64,000 bases of DNA from Oenanthe sinensis (lineage: Eukaryota; Streptophyta; Magnoliopsida; Apiales; Apiaceae). The position numbers and the translations under genes were made by a program. The notes below the pieces were generated by a model. That model was not told where the DNA came from. It was given only the letters and a program-made list of their open reading frames with translations, and ran no database searches. Where the stretch lies: NCBI GenBank assembly GCA_028671895.1, contig CM053810.1, positions 31,227,501 to 31,291,500 of the forward strand, read 5' to 3'. This document shows positions 21,624 through 34,305 of this stretch, piece by piece. Numbering within the stretch: position 1 is the stretch's first letter; every line of letters begins with the position of its first letter.

Positions 21624-23822
21624 GTCATCACATGGATTAGTTTATATAATTTTGATTAAATCCACTCCATAAAAATCTTATCCCATCTTTTTCTCACTTC
21701 TTCATCCATTTAGTCTTCATTTTTCCATATTATTTTTACTATCTAGATATATACAAATATTTATATATTATTATCACATTTATAATTATTAGTTCTTCTA
21801 ACTTCTCGATCATCAATATTGACTCTGATGACATTCTCCTCTGGTAACGTCCTTATATTTCGACGATCTCCTCCTTTGTGATCAGTAGTGCAGATTTGCG
21901 GGGTTAATAGCCATATTAAACAAGGCTGGTGGTGTGAATTAGAGATATTTTTGAATGAACTATTTTTATTTTATCGTCCAACGTTTGATGATGGGAAGTA
22001 ATAACAAGATGTGGTGATTTTGATTAGAGTTTATAGTTATTTAAGTAGTAGTTTGCGGAGTAAGAATATAGAGAGATGAATATCAAATGAAAAAAGTGAA
22101 ACTATTGTATATGTAGTGTTTTATTTTATAAAATATTTTGATTTATGTAGTACAAATTAGTGATTCATGTTTAAATATTACAATTTGTACTCATATATCG
22201 TATTTAATATAAATGAAAAATGATTAAATTTTAAAATTATATTAAAATATATTTAAATGGGGTAACTAAATAGAGTAATATATATTAGTGGTTGCCTAGC
22301 TAAAGTTATATATATAATTCATTTTATATGTATGTGTGTAGGAGTATTATGACAGTTAGATTTTGGAGAGGAGAGAAAAGATTGAGAGATAAATTTTAAA
22401 AAATTATTTCCAAAAGTTTTTCCAAAAAATGGAATAATTGGGAGAGAATCTTTCATACACTTTTTTAAAAAGTTCCCTCAATATGCTATTATTCAAAAAA
22501 ATTCTCATTCACTTCTAAATAGAACATTTTGGAGCAGAGTGTAATAGTCGTGCGGGGGAGGGAAGATGGGTGGGTGGGTGAGGAATTATATATCTAATGT
22601 TATATTTTCAATTTTTGGTTTCTAGTTTTAAGATTAGACGTGATTTTGAGTTAAAATTTAACCAACCTATTTATTAGTATTGAAAAATCATTTGAATGGA
22701 CGATTATATATATATATATAAAGTGGGCAAAATTCTATATTATATAGAGTCCCCCTAAAAAATTTTGTTACTAAAATATCCTTTTTTATTACATGTTTTA
22801 ATCTGCTGAAAAAATATAATATAAAATTATATAATATATTATACAGAAACATAAGTTTAAAATTTTCAGAACACGATTTTTTAAAGAACCCATATGCAAT
22901 ACTTTATATTATACATATAATTTTTTTTAAAAAGCTAAAATAATTTTTATACTAGAGATCAAATCAACGAATAACTAGTTACATACAAATCATAAAATTA
23001 TCATCATAATGAAATAAATACTTAAAAATTTTATTTTGATTATAATACATATCCTTAACAATATCACAACCAACATCTACAAAATCACTAAAATCAAAGT
23101 CAAATAACCATATTTTTAACTCAAGTAACTAAAATTTATATGCAAATCACTCAATTTTAAAATAAAATCAACAAAATTTAAAAGATAAATTATTAAATAA
23201 AATTGAAGTATTGGCCGTGTTGGAGAGGCTATAGTGGAGAAATTTTAGGGTGGAGCATGGCCGCAATATCATATCTAAGAAAATAATAAAGACAATCTTC
23301 ATCTCTTTCATATCAAAAGTGACATGTATTTTCGTCACATATTCGACGACGAGGATTTGAAACACCATCGTAATAGGCAGGCGATCCATAACATCTCCAT
23401 GATTGAAGGTTAACAAATCGCTCAGAATCACACGCCCAATGTTAATGAAGGAGATGTTGAAGAAATTGTGAGCGACTAATTGTGAATTGCTTCATGAAAC
23501 TCAAATCTATACATTTATACATGCACGAGCTTATAGTGCAACAAGATGTGAATTCATCATAGACGACAATGAGATGGAGGTGCTCAAAAATCGGAATGAA
23601 GATGCAGCTGAAAAATATAGATGAGAGAGATAGAGGAGAGACTATTTAACTATTAGTTTGAGGTATATAAAATTGTCTTTTCACTAAGAATCTTGATTGC
23701 ATGTTTTCACATTGTCTATATATTATATATTGTAGACAATTTAATATCAAATGGGATAGCTAAAAATTAGATTGTCATTTTCCTTATATAATATAATAAA
23801 TAAAGGTTAACAGTCTTAGTGG
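21624..23822. other. Unassigned AT-rich DNA
   Basis: No gene or recognisable element. Short ORFs here lack domain motifs. There is a small TA run near 22,710 and a hairpin around 23,714-23,745 (arms ATTGTCTA and TAGACAAT). It may be old host intergenic DNA or decayed repeats. Confidence 0.5.
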
Positions 23823-24684
23823 TGTTGGACAAATTAACCATTGGAACAATTATAGTATTATTTGAAAAGATTCTATCTTGGCTATAGAATAATACTAGTA
23901 TACTTTGTGGGTATTGAAGGGGATCAACATTAGAATTGTTCTCTTGTACTGATAATAAAGATGAGGTAAGATTCTATCATATTATTTTTGCTTATGTTCT
24001 TAATCCAGATATGGTGATTGACACTTGTGTGCAATGCATATACTTTGACTCATATATAAGTGATTCATTGTGAATAATAATATTTTGTATTGGGCAATGA
24101 CATTGCATACAAAGTGGGATATTAAATATAAAAGGAAACCGTGTCCAAAAATATTCGGGTGATACGTCCTCTTGAAAGCTCATAAAGATAATTGTGCTCA
24201 AGTCTACAGACATGGGATATTTTAAATATGAGGAATTTAATAAGCAAATAATATGGTGCCGAATTAATTAAATTACAGTATTGGGAAATGTAGTGAAAAT
24301 ATTTATTCTTTAGTGGAATGAATTAATATTTCATGATATTAGGTTTGACTTAGAATGTCTTTAGAAAACCGAACTAATTATCCACGATCCCTATTATAGC
24401 ATTTATATTCTTATTATCTAAAGGCTGAGATGAGGTTGAGAAAATTAGGGTTTTTGGAGTAGCCATACATGGAGGCAGCCGAGAACGAATTTCTAAGAAT
24501 TTTGAAACTAGAGGAGAGGTAAACCTTGAGGGATCGAAAGTCACACTTCGCTTAAGGGGAAAAGGGGAATACATCAGAAGACGTGGATGAATTGCTTGTG
24601 CCGTAGCAATTAAGGTATAGTTTATGTTCGTTCTTTTTATTTTATTATTAGAAAACACAGTACTCTGAATCAATTGTCCTAACA
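23823..24684 (+). repeat. 5' LTR of copia element F
   Basis: Ends CAATTGTCCTAACA followed two bases later by a PBS. The proposed start TGTTGGACAA is the best match to the inverted end (TGTTAGGACAATT), giving 862 bp. No second LTR was found, so the left boundary is less sure. Confidence 0.6.
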
Positions 24685-24686
24685 AT

Positions 24687-24699
24687 TGGTATCAAGAGC
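24687..24699 (+). promoter_or_regulatory. PBS of element F
   Basis: TGGTATCAAGAGC, the initiator tRNA-Met type PBS with one extra A. Confidence 0.75.
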
Positions 24700-26039
24700 T
24701 TTGTTTTAGGGTTATGCTTTTTGTGATATGATGTCCAAGCCGTAATTATGAATATATGCATGCATATAGTGATAGGCTTGTATGGATTCTGTGATACAGG
24801 TTGTTATCCAGTATTATGGGCATATTATTTTTAATTATGTGATTGGATCCCACGAGCCTGTTTGTGGTTATTTGCTATCTAGGATGGTTATAAATTATGA
24901 GTGTTGATCGTGCTAGTTTTTTCTATTATGATTTTGTAATCTTGTAATCTCGATTTTTATTCAAGTTAGATTATCTTCTTTTGTAATAGAATAGGTTTGT
25001 TCTATTGTATATAATTGTATGATAAATAGAGCTGTGAGAAAACAAAGTTCTTTCGATGTTTCTTGCTGTTTTCTTGGCATATTCGATGTTTTGCTCGCTT
25101 ATTTTGCATACACTGGCAGAAACAAGAGAGATACTGTGGCATAAGAGTGGATAACTTTTTCTTAATGTATTTTACATATTTTTGACTTGTCTTGATTACT
25201 GCTACTACATGTTCCTTGTCTGTGTTTTATGCCATGTGATACTAACCTTAGCATGCTAGAATGACATGGACGTATGAATGTTTTATTATACTTTAATCAT
25301 GATGAATATACTATTATGTTATATGTATAGTGATACATGTGTAACATTCTAAATATCATAGGGCGATGCATCTAGATAAAATTCTCTCATTAAAATACTA
25401 AGTGGGAGAGAGAATTAATTTTGTATTAGATCCCATGGTCTCTATTATTATTTATATGTAATTTAACACTAAGGCGAATATAAATTATGTATATAATCAC
25501 TCATCGTGGCATATAATTTATGGTCTTCGGAATGCTATGGTAATTATTAGAACAAACTTCTTAAATAAATTATGAATATTGGAAGGTATATATGCCAACC
25601 ATCGTGGCGTACCAAGTTTCATAGGATTTGAATAATTATAGGATACCCTTTTGTTAGCGAAAATGATAAATTATGTCCAGGCGTTGGGTTTTTAAGGGAG
25701 ACAATTATGACTCCTCCGGAAACTATGAATTAACCATTTTTATATCAAATGGTGGCATCCGGTATATTTAAAATTACTTGAAGATTTAAATAATGGTATA
25801 CACTTTGCTATGAAAAATAATATAGACCACCCCAACATGGCGTCTTATTTAGTAACAGGACCGAAATAATATTTAAACAAATTTAGGTGGTATATATACC
25901 ACCCATTGTGGTGGGTAACAGAAACTTATGGTGTTAGTGTTATTGCCTTAATTTTAAATAATTGTAGATGAACCAATAACTTTAAAAAAAGTTATGCACC
26001 CTTTAATTATGTGTTATTTGATGTCTTTTATGCATGATT
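24700..26039 (+). other. Leader of element F with CATCGTGGC-type repeats
   Basis: No gene. Loosely repeated blocks resembling CCAACCATCGTGGCGTACC occur near 25,502, 25,598, 25,832 and 25,900, too diverged to define a unit. Confidence 0.5.
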
Positions 26040-26231
26040 CTCAAGATATAATGGGCTTTAGTCCACTTTTCATCATACTTAAGGGTAACAAACTTACCAT
26101 ACTTAATTATATTGAATGGAAATGAAATTTGGACATTGAGTTGACTGCTGAGGAATACAAGTTTTGCATTAATGAACCCAAGTCTGATCAGCCTACTGAA
26201 GATGCATTAGAAGATGAGAAAGAGTAATGTA
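26040..26231 (+). pseudogene. Gag N-terminus relic of element F
   Basis: The frame reads LKGNKLTILNYIEWK, a stop, then NLDIELTAEEYKFCINEP and a run of acidic residues to a stop at about 26,228. This fits the start of a copia gag (K-L-T-x-x-N-Y-x-x-W-K pattern). Nothing of gag beyond this point is recognisable; the mariner element begins 105 bp downstream. Confidence 0.6.
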
Positions 26232-26335
26232 ACTCGTGGCTTAATTTAAAATTCTGAACTTATTCATTTGAATAAAATTCTCCAAAAATCCAATAAAAAG
26301 TTAGAACTCCTCAATATCCAGCATGTTACAATATA

Positions 26336-26365
26336 ATCCCTGCATCCTTGAATTATTGGCGGTAT
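26336..26365 (+). repeat. Left terminal inverted repeat of the MLE
   Basis: Thirty bases, 24 of which pair with 30,262-30,291. The outermost base is A instead of the usual C, so this end has decayed. Confidence 0.82.
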
Positions 26366-26617
26366 GTTAAAAAACTTTAAAATTAAGATAACTGAGTTTT
26401 TTTTAACCTAATGGACTATATTAACTTTCAAATATTTTCAACACCTGCCCTAATTTTAAAACTTTTGTTAATAAAGAGGTTACTTTTGTTTAAAAATTTC
26501 AAACATATCTATAAATACTGATTAATCATTATAAACTACCATTCTCTCTCATATTTTGTATTCATATTATCAAATACGGTAGTTTCTCTCACATTCATTA
26601 GTTTTATTCAAATAAAA

Positions 26618-26765
26618 TGAATACTTCATAGAGACCAAAATTAGTTTTTGATCTCAATGAATTACCACACTTTTCACCTACAATTGATTTAAATGAATTG
26701 CCACTGATTGAACCAACTCCTGAAAATATTCTTCTACTTGAAACACAACAACTTGTATTGAAGAT
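26618..26765 (+). pseudogene. Possible N-terminal segment of the MLE ORF
   Basis: One frame reads FDLNELPHFSP then IDLNELPLIEP, a duplicated DLNELP motif typical of plant protein segments, followed by a Leu-rich stretch. A stop lies shortly after the nearest upstream ATG. It may be a first exon of the transposase; I cannot show a splice junction. Confidence 0.35.
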
Positions 26766-27983
26766 CTTAAATATCTATATACTTTGTCATTGCATACCAA
26801 GTAAGTTTTATTTTTCATACGTTTGTAATATATGTGATGAAATAGGTTGCTACTGATTGGATTCAGAGAAGATGAAGTTTTTAAAAAAGTGAATATGAAG
26901 AAAATTTCATGATGATTGTTTAGAAAATTAAATTTATTTTTATTTTTTATTTGTCAAAGTTATTCTTTAATTATGTATTTCATCCATGATTATCAATTAA
27001 ATTAAATTTGAGTTTTTAGTTTATTTCAATGTTTCATATATAATTAATTAAATTTTACAATACAATACAAATGGAATTGATTAGAATAAAATCACTCATT
27101 TAGTTAAAAGACAATTTAAATTTTATAGAGGAACTATATTGATTTAAAAAATTTAAAAGTTAGATTCATACAAAAAATTACAAAAGGGCATAATGAAATA
27201 GACATAGGTTTCTTTTTATAAGCATAATTTATATATAAATATATTGTCATACTGATACCATATAACATAAGCACAGAATAATTTATTAAGAAAAATATTT
27301 TTCAATAGCTTGTTATATTGAATTTTAGTTTTAGTGTATTGGATTAATTAAAACTGAAAACAAAAAAGGCATTAAAATCATATTCTTGAATATTTTAATA
27401 AAATTTAGGTTAGAATTTTGATTTTAATATCAGTATTTTGAATTTATTCATGTCATTTTACACTTTTAAAAAAATTAGTTAAATTCTAGCACAAAAAAAG
27501 GTAAATTTGATACCAGGAACTAAAAGTCTTGCATTAAATTTAGTTAAATTCTGGCACAAAAAAGTTGCACAAAAAATGGCTTCTTGTTTAAACTTGTAAA
27601 GAAAGAATTGGTATGAAAGAACGAGAGAAGGGAGAATTTAACACCAAAAATTTTGAATAGCAGAATTTAGTGCCAAAAATTTTGAAGACACTTTAGCTAA
27701 AATTTAAATATAATTCAAAAATTTGACACCAAATGTTTTAGATGAAATATGACTATACTTTTAAAAATATTTAAATTTGATGAAAAGTTGGAGGATGAAT
27801 TTAATACCAAAAATTTTAAATAGACTTTAGCTAAAATTTTAAATATAACTATACATTCAAAATGAGAATTTAAATTTGATGAAAAATTAGAGGGAGAGTT
27901 TAGCTCCAAAAATTTTGAAAATATCTAGCACTAAAGTACAGTAAAACACAAAACTGAATTTGATATACGTATAAGGAAGTATT

Positions 27984-29181
27984 GTGTTTACAAAATTTTA
28001 TACTGAAAATACAAACATGAGTGATACAGAGGAAAATACAAACATGAGTGATAAAGAGGATGAACCAGACACAATACTACCTCATATTGCAGGTAAAAAC
28101 TGGTTTCCTGATAAAAAAAATTTAGTGTTTCAATATCTATTATCGAATAGCACCAACGGCTGCTTGGAAAAAAAATTTAATTTCTGGAGCTGTAATGAAA
28201 TTTAGTATGCCATATAAGAACAGTCAAAAGGATTAGGAGCAATGGGAAAAAATATCTAAAAGATCAAAACTCTGCACCATATGTTTCTTCAAATATGGAG
28301 GGCCATGTAGGAAGAAAGAGGGTTCATATTGATCTTGAGCTTGTAAGAGACATTCGTTTTAGAAAAAGGTCAACAATTCGCTCAATGGCAATATCAATGT
28401 GTGTGCCCAAATCTACATTACACATGAGAATAAAGTCTGGTCTTATTCAGCCACATACAAATGCTATTAAACCAAAATTGATGAAAGAGAATAAATTAGC
28501 AAGATTGAAATATTGTTTATCAATGATATCTCGACCACTTGGCGGAGCTGAACCAATATTTAATGATATGTTGGATTATATTCATATAGATAAAAAGTGG
28601 GTTTTCATGTCAAAGGGGACACAACGTTACTACAAACTTCCAAATGAAAGTCCCCCACTTCATTCTTGCAAAAGTAAAAAGTTTGTTCATAAGTAATGTT
28701 TTTAGGATGTGTTGCTCGTTCAAGATTTGATGAAAATCGAAAAAAGATGTTCAATGGAAAGTTAGTTATTTTTCCTTTTGTATATGAAGAGCGTGCAAAA
28801 AGGAGTAAGAACCGTCCAGCAGGTACGATGCAAGTGAAACCTATACCGTCTATAACAAAGGATATTAGTAAGAAATTCATGACTGAAAAACTACTTCCTG
28901 CAGTATGGGAAAATTGGCCAACTGGTAATTCAAAAACTATTTGGATTCAAGAAGACAATGCACGACCACATGTTGATGCAAATGATAAAGAATTTGTTGA
29001 AGCTACTGCACGTTTTGGTTATGACATTCACATATGTTATCAACCACAAATAGTCTTGACATGAATGTATTAGACCTTGGATATTTTAGAGCATTTCAAT
29101 CACTACAACAACAAGAAACTCCATTCTCGATTAGTGAATTGATCGAAGCTGTTCAAAACATATTTCTAAGATTTACATCAT
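27984..29181 (+). pseudogene. Mariner-like transposase, DD39D type, frameshifted
   Basis: Three pieces together cover a plant mariner transposase. 27,984-28,205 is an acidic N-terminal segment. 28,295-28,696 carries the helix-turn-helix region (SMAISMCVPKSTLHMRIKSG) and the first catalytic Asp in HIDKKWVF (28,589-28,591). 28,696-29,064 carries the second Asp in IQEDNARPH (28,954-28,956). The third Asp (NVLDLGYFRAFQSLQ, 29,073-29,075) is in another frame. Asp2 and Asp3 are 119 nt apart, one base short of the 40 codons that DD39D demands, so one base was lost in between. Another frame change lies near 28,690. The enzyme would cut at the terminal repeats and insert at TA. Dead as read. Confidence 0.85.
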
Positions 29182-30261
29182 GAGAAATTAAATAAAATCT
29201 TTTTAACATTACAGTTGTGCATGTTGGAAACAATGAGAGTTGATGGTTGCAATGGTTATAAACAACCTCATTTCAGAGATGCAAATCAAATAAATGGTCA
29301 AATTCCTCTTCAACTTAGTTGTGATGAATCTTTTTTATCTTCTGTAATAGCCAAGTGCTCTGAATAATTTGTAATCGTTTTATACTAATAAATTCTATTA
29401 TTCTACCGCGGGTATCATTTGACATTATACATGTGTATACTGTTTTGTAAAAATTTTGTAATCTTTAAAAACAAAAAATATTACAAGAAGATAGGTTTAG
29501 CCTAGTAAACCAACTAACATGTTTTTTACAAACATTAAATTAAAGTGTTGCATAAAAATATTTGAATTTTAAAACTACTGTGAATACATTTTTTTAATTA
29601 AACTATAGAATTAAATATGAAAAGGCTAAACACCGGTTACAAAAAATGATTAATTATAATATACCGAGTACATTATGTTGAGATAAATATGATTTGAAAT
29701 CAAATAAAAATAAAAATTAATATAATTGACTTGTTCTCCTTTCTTATATTATGTCTAAAATTAACATATTTTCATATTTTATTTTTAAGTTAATAGCATT
29801 TCAAGAGTTGCAAATAATAAAAAAAATATGAGTATGTTGTTTTTAATATTTAACTATTTTAGTAAAACATTCTAAAAAATTTTATTTTTACTTTTAACTA
29901 AAAGGAAACAAATTTTTGAAAAAATCAACTATACAAAAAATAAAATTTAAAACAAAACTAATAAATTATATAAAAAAAATCAAAGTAACAATAAAAACAT
30001 GACGATGCTTTTTTTTTTTTGCTAATTTATTGAATTCAATATTTTTTCTAAGTTTCTCAATTTTATAATTTATTGTAAAAAATAAATGTTTATTATAAAA
30101 TATAAATTTCATTTTTATTTATATACTTTTATTTTATTTTGTACGGTAAGACATGGTTGCAAAACGTGGGATAACATATACGTAGTTTATTAATTATGAT
30201 ATGGTTAGTTAAGTAATTTGTGTCTATACCGCCACTTATTTTGGGACAATATATGAGTATT
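29182..30261 (+). other. MLE 3' region
   Basis: AT-rich sequence between the transposase relic and the right TIR, with many A/T homopolymers and no gene. Up to about 29,365 the reading frame still gives transposase-like C-terminal residues with stops. Confidence 0.5.
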
Positions 30262-30291
30262 ATACCGCTAGTTATTCAAGGACGGAGGGAG
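30262..30291 (-). repeat. Right terminal inverted repeat of the MLE
   Basis: Reads CTCCCTCCGTCCTTGAAT inward on the minus strand, the canonical Stowaway/plant MLE terminus, and is followed by TA. Confidence 0.88.
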
Positions 30292-30293
30292 TA

Positions 30294-32044
30294 TAAATTA
30301 AAAAAATGCAACTAAGTTCTTCGAATTTCGCAACTCTCGCTCCACTCACAAAGTAGTCCACCTAACCTGCCGTAAGAAATCAAAGAAACATAGATCGACA
30401 GTGAGCGAAAGGCTCATATACAGATATAAAATAATGCAAAGAGTACCATGGTTAGACATGCTGATAATAATAATAAACAAAATGTTTGAATAAAGAATGA
30501 TGAAAAAAATCAAATGAGACAATTAGCAAATGGATACTCAACTCGTAATATACACAAGTAACAAAATAAAAATAAAAAGACACGAGATATACTTATCTTA
30601 CAATATCAACTTACTTACTCATACTCTTACCACTCACTGATAATAATATCAAATAGATCAAAAGTAAACTTAACTTACGGACATGGTAGATAATCTTACA
30701 ATTACAGGATGTCCTACATTTCAGTTCTCCAGAATATGTAGTCATCAAAACTTACAGGGGTTTGCATAGAACAAATCAAATGCTACCCAAAATCTTACAC
30801 AAGCTTGCACGGTACAAAACACAATGCTACCCAAATGGTCAAAACAAACATACACAATAGTCAAGACTCTACGTGTCCCATAACTCCAACGACATGCTCA
30901 TACAATTTAAATACACTGTATATGTGGTGTCAAGCACGAGATTATCCACTCATTACGGATTCTTACAAAATCACCCAAATTATACATATATCACAAATAA
31001 ATGAAAGTATCTTACACAAAATACCACGCACCACAAATATCATACAATATAGAATATTACCAATAAAATCAGACCTGACCTATTCGGAAAAATAGCAATT
31101 TACTGTATGGAGATGAACTTAAATGAAAAATCACAAAACACACTTTTAGATGATTCAAATATCTTTCCAGAATAATAAAGTTCATCAAAAACAATGAAGT
31201 AACGAATTAGAAATTAAACAATTGCGAGCAGGTAGAACAGAATCAGCACATGATCACAGAGGTATTTTAATGTTTAAGACATCAAAATCACAAAATTTAA
31301 TAGCAGAATGTAAAGACGAAACGTAGAACATGAAAATATCTTTATAGAATGATATTACTTACAAAAATGGAATACACTTACAATTTACTATGAATTATTG
31401 AAGTTACAACATATAAACTTGAATTAACACATCTGATTGCACAAAAGGCAGATTTCAACATGCTTATATGCAGAATTTCAGAAAATGTAAAGAGCGAAAG
31501 TTGTAGATAATTGAAATACCTTTTCCGGTAATATAAAATCACAATAATCCAACAAAGAACGAATGAGATACGAATTTTACAAGAATCACAATTGATACAA
31601 CCTCCTACACATTAATATACAATATACATACAATTTTGAAGCAACAATACGAATTTCGAATAATAATACAAATACGAAGACAAAGAATAAAGAAAAGATA
31701 TGACTGATTATCAAAAAATCCAGATGTCCCCAGCACAAGAACCCTAATTCAACATATCAGCCTTCCTCTACAGCTCTTTCTTCTTCTTCATCTCCATCTT
31801 CCTCTCTTTCTCCTTCTCTATCTCTTTTTGATACGTAAATTTCTTTTTTCCAAAACCGTAAAGCCTTTTCTTTTTCCCTTTTTCTATTCTTTTTTTTGTT
31901 TTTTCTCTTATTGCTAAAAATATCTTCTAAAATAATATCCTAATTATTAAAATATATATATTTATATATAAAATAAATTAAATAATAACCGACTAATATT
32001 AACTAATATAAATAAATAAATGACAAAATATTCGGGATGTTACA
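30294..32044 (-). repeat. LTR-like tract, possibly Ty3/gypsy, left boundary unresolved
   Basis: The right end reads TTCGGGATGTTACA, the complement of a TGTAACATCCC start, which is common at plant Ty3/gypsy LTRs. On the minus strand an AT-rich stretch follows and then a purine-rich run (31,760-31,830), as in an LTR promoter and transcript start. No coding sequence and no second LTR were seen. It directly abuts the gag relic of element E. Confidence 0.35.
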
Positions 32045-33811
32045 CTTAAGGCTGATGAGATGTCGCGAATGTCAGGTTTTTTACAACTCAGCATCAATCT
32101 ATGACCACTACTTCAAATATGCTCTTTAATCTCAAGGAACTTTTTGGGGATCAAAATAGGGCTGCTAGGAAGGTTGTTATGAAAGCTTTAGGAACACTCA
32201 TGTGGCTGAAGGAACACTTGAACAGGATCATGTTCTCAGCATGATGTCACATCTGAATGAGATAGAGGTCCTTCGTGCTGCTATTGATGGGGACACTCAG
32301 ATCGATATCATCCTTATGAGTTTTCCCAAAAGTTTTGAGCAGTTCTTCTTGAATTACACCATGAACAAGAGGATGTATAGTCTCACGGAAATTCTACCAA
32401 AACTTCAGGCAACTGAAGGATTATTTCAGTAGAGTATTCAAGTTACTGTGGCTGAGAAAGGTTCTTCCTCTAAGCCGAAAGGCAAGAAGAAGAAAAAGGC
32501 TTAGACACGGAAAGCTGTGAAGGCAGCGGAAGTTCAAGCTGGTGTGAAAAACTCTAAGGCTAAGTGCTTTAAGTGGAAGCAGTCAGGTCATTGGAAAAAA
32601 ATTGTCCTCTTCCTAAGAAGACAAACAACACTGGTATGTCTCTTTCTCTAGTTATAGAAACTTATATAGCAGCGATATCTACGAGCACTTAGTGCGTAGA
32701 TACGGGAGCCACTAATCATGTTTGGAATTCTATTCAGGGGTTCCAGAAAACCAAAATGCTCAGAGATGGCGACATATATATGTTCATGAGAGATGTTACG
32801 AAAGTAACACTAGTTGTAGTAGGAGTTATTAATTTATATTTTGGTATTGATAGGATTTTAGTTTTGAACAATTGTCTTTGGGTCCCTTCTTTTAGAAGGA
32901 AATTGATTTCAGTTTCTAAACTTGTTATGGATAGTTATAATGTTTGTTTGGATCGTAATATTTCTATTATGATGAATACATGAGTTATACGTTCTCTTAG
33001 ATTACAAGATAATTTTTATATAATAATCCTATTCAACTTGTAGTGCAACTACAACAAAGAGAATTGAATAACACATCTTCTACCTCAAATAAAAGAAACA
33101 AACCTTTTAGTTTGAACGAAACATATCTTTGACACTTAAGATTAGGTCATATTAACTTAAGGAGGATTCAAAGACTGGTAGTAGACTGACCATTAAGCTC
33201 ATTGGCAGTGGAACAATTTCCAGTTATGAATCCTGCTTGGAAGGAAAAATGACTACTAGACCTTTTAAGACAAAGGGGAATAAAGCGAAAGAAATTTTAG
33301 AATTGGTGCATACTAACTTATGTGGTCCTATAAATATACAATCAAGAGGCGATTATGAGTATTACCCCTTTTATTGGCGATTATTCCAGATATGGGTACG
33401 TTTATTTGTTGCGCCATAAATCTGAGTGCTTTGAAAAGTTCAAAGAGTACAAAACTAAAACGGAGAAGCGACATGGAAAATGTATCAAGTCACTACGATC
33501 AAATCGTGGTGGTGAATACTTGCTTGGATAATTTAGGAAATATTTATCAAAAAATGGGATCACATCACAATTGTCTGCACCTGGAACACGCCAGCAGAAC
33601 GTTGAAGTAGAGAGAAAGAACCAGACTCTTTTAGAGAGTTTTTGATCGATAATTAGTTATTCAGATTTACCCAAGTCATTTTTGGGACATGTTTTAGAAA
33701 CAATGGCTTACTTTCTGAACCTATTACCTTCTAAGTCGGCCTCTAAGACTCCAATAGAATTGTGGAGAGGTGATAAACCAATTCTAAGACATATTGGGAT
33801 TTGAGGTTCTA
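32045..33811 (+). pseudogene. Copia element E: decayed gag-PR-IN segment
   Basis: Gag remains at 32,202-32,432 (FEQFFLNYTMNKRMYSLTEI), with a damaged zinc knuckle near 32,560 (CFKWKQSGHWKK, second Cys replaced by Trp). The protease motif CVDTGATNHVW is near 32,697. The integrase finger remnant HLRLGHIN (33,131) follows a stop where Trp is expected. Then come ELVHTNLCGPI, an APGTRQQN-type site and a LWRGDKP end. Stops and frameshifts break it throughout. RT is absent: similarity stops near 33,811 where X1 sequence begins. No LTRs were seen. Gag style differs from A, C and G, so this is a separate copia family. Confidence 0.75.
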
Positions 33812-34305
33812 TAGTACAGAGGCAATCAAGGTGAGAATGGCATCAAGTTTATATAAGACAATAAACATATTCAGCAGGATGGAATCAACCTGTTCTTCTA
33901 ATCTGTCATGCCTTTGAGTAAAAGAAGTAATGCATTTGTTACAGTCATATTGCAGATGTTCGATAGACTTAGTAAGATGAGAACGAAGAACTTTGACACT
34001 CTTCTTGGCAGACACATGGTCATGATTTATGGATTTGGTCAACATGGCAATAGCCTTCAAGTGAGTCTTAAGCTCTGTAGAGTGAATAACAGTGTCAGCA
34101 ACCTTTAAAAAATCATGGGCCTCCTTTATGATGGCAGAAGTAGAGGCCTCCTTCCATTTTTTCTTCCAGATCCTTTGCTTCATTAATTCAGCATGTTCAA
34201 GAGCAGCCTCAGCACAGACTCTTTTCCTTGTGATGCCTAATATGTCAAGGGTTGACTCTATATACCTCTCTAGATCAGCAATTACTGAAAAAATTTCATA
34301 GGTAA
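33812..34305 (-). pseudogene. Element X1: third-ORF-like coiled-coil fragment
   Basis: The minus frame 34,183-33,809 gives 124 residues rich in Leu, Lys, Glu and His with coiled-coil character (KKSVKVLRSHLTKSIEHL) and no membrane segment. It belongs to the region after pol in X1 and continues beyond the solo LTR at 35,962. Function unknown. Confidence 0.5.

Larger units (their letters stand above)
26336..30291 (+). mobile_element. Mariner-like element (plant MLE) with Stowaway-type ends, 3,956 bp
   Basis: The right end reads GGACGGAGGGAG followed by TA, the Stowaway/MLE terminal motif. The left end at 26,336 (ATCCCTGCATCCTTGAAT) is preceded by TA. Over 30 bp the two inverted ends agree at 24 positions, including CCTTGAAT and GCGGTAT. 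TA target duplications (26,334-26,335 and 30,292-30,293) are as required for the family. Inside is a decayed transposase with DD39D spacing. Plant MLEs of this kind mobilise themselves and short Stowaway MITEs; this copy is inactive as read. Confidence 0.88.

Noticed and set aside
21624..23822. Possible MITE or host gene in the unassigned stretch
   Set aside because: No convincing terminal repeats with target duplication, and no coding frame with a domain.
23168..24685. Short minus ORFs (23,168-23,431; 23,992-24,213; 24,374-24,685)
   Set aside because: No recognisable motif; the last two lie in the proposed LTR of element F.
30805..31095. 96-codon plus ORF
   Set aside because: Low-complexity, rich in Thr/Ile/Asn, no domain, inside an LTR-like AT-rich tract.
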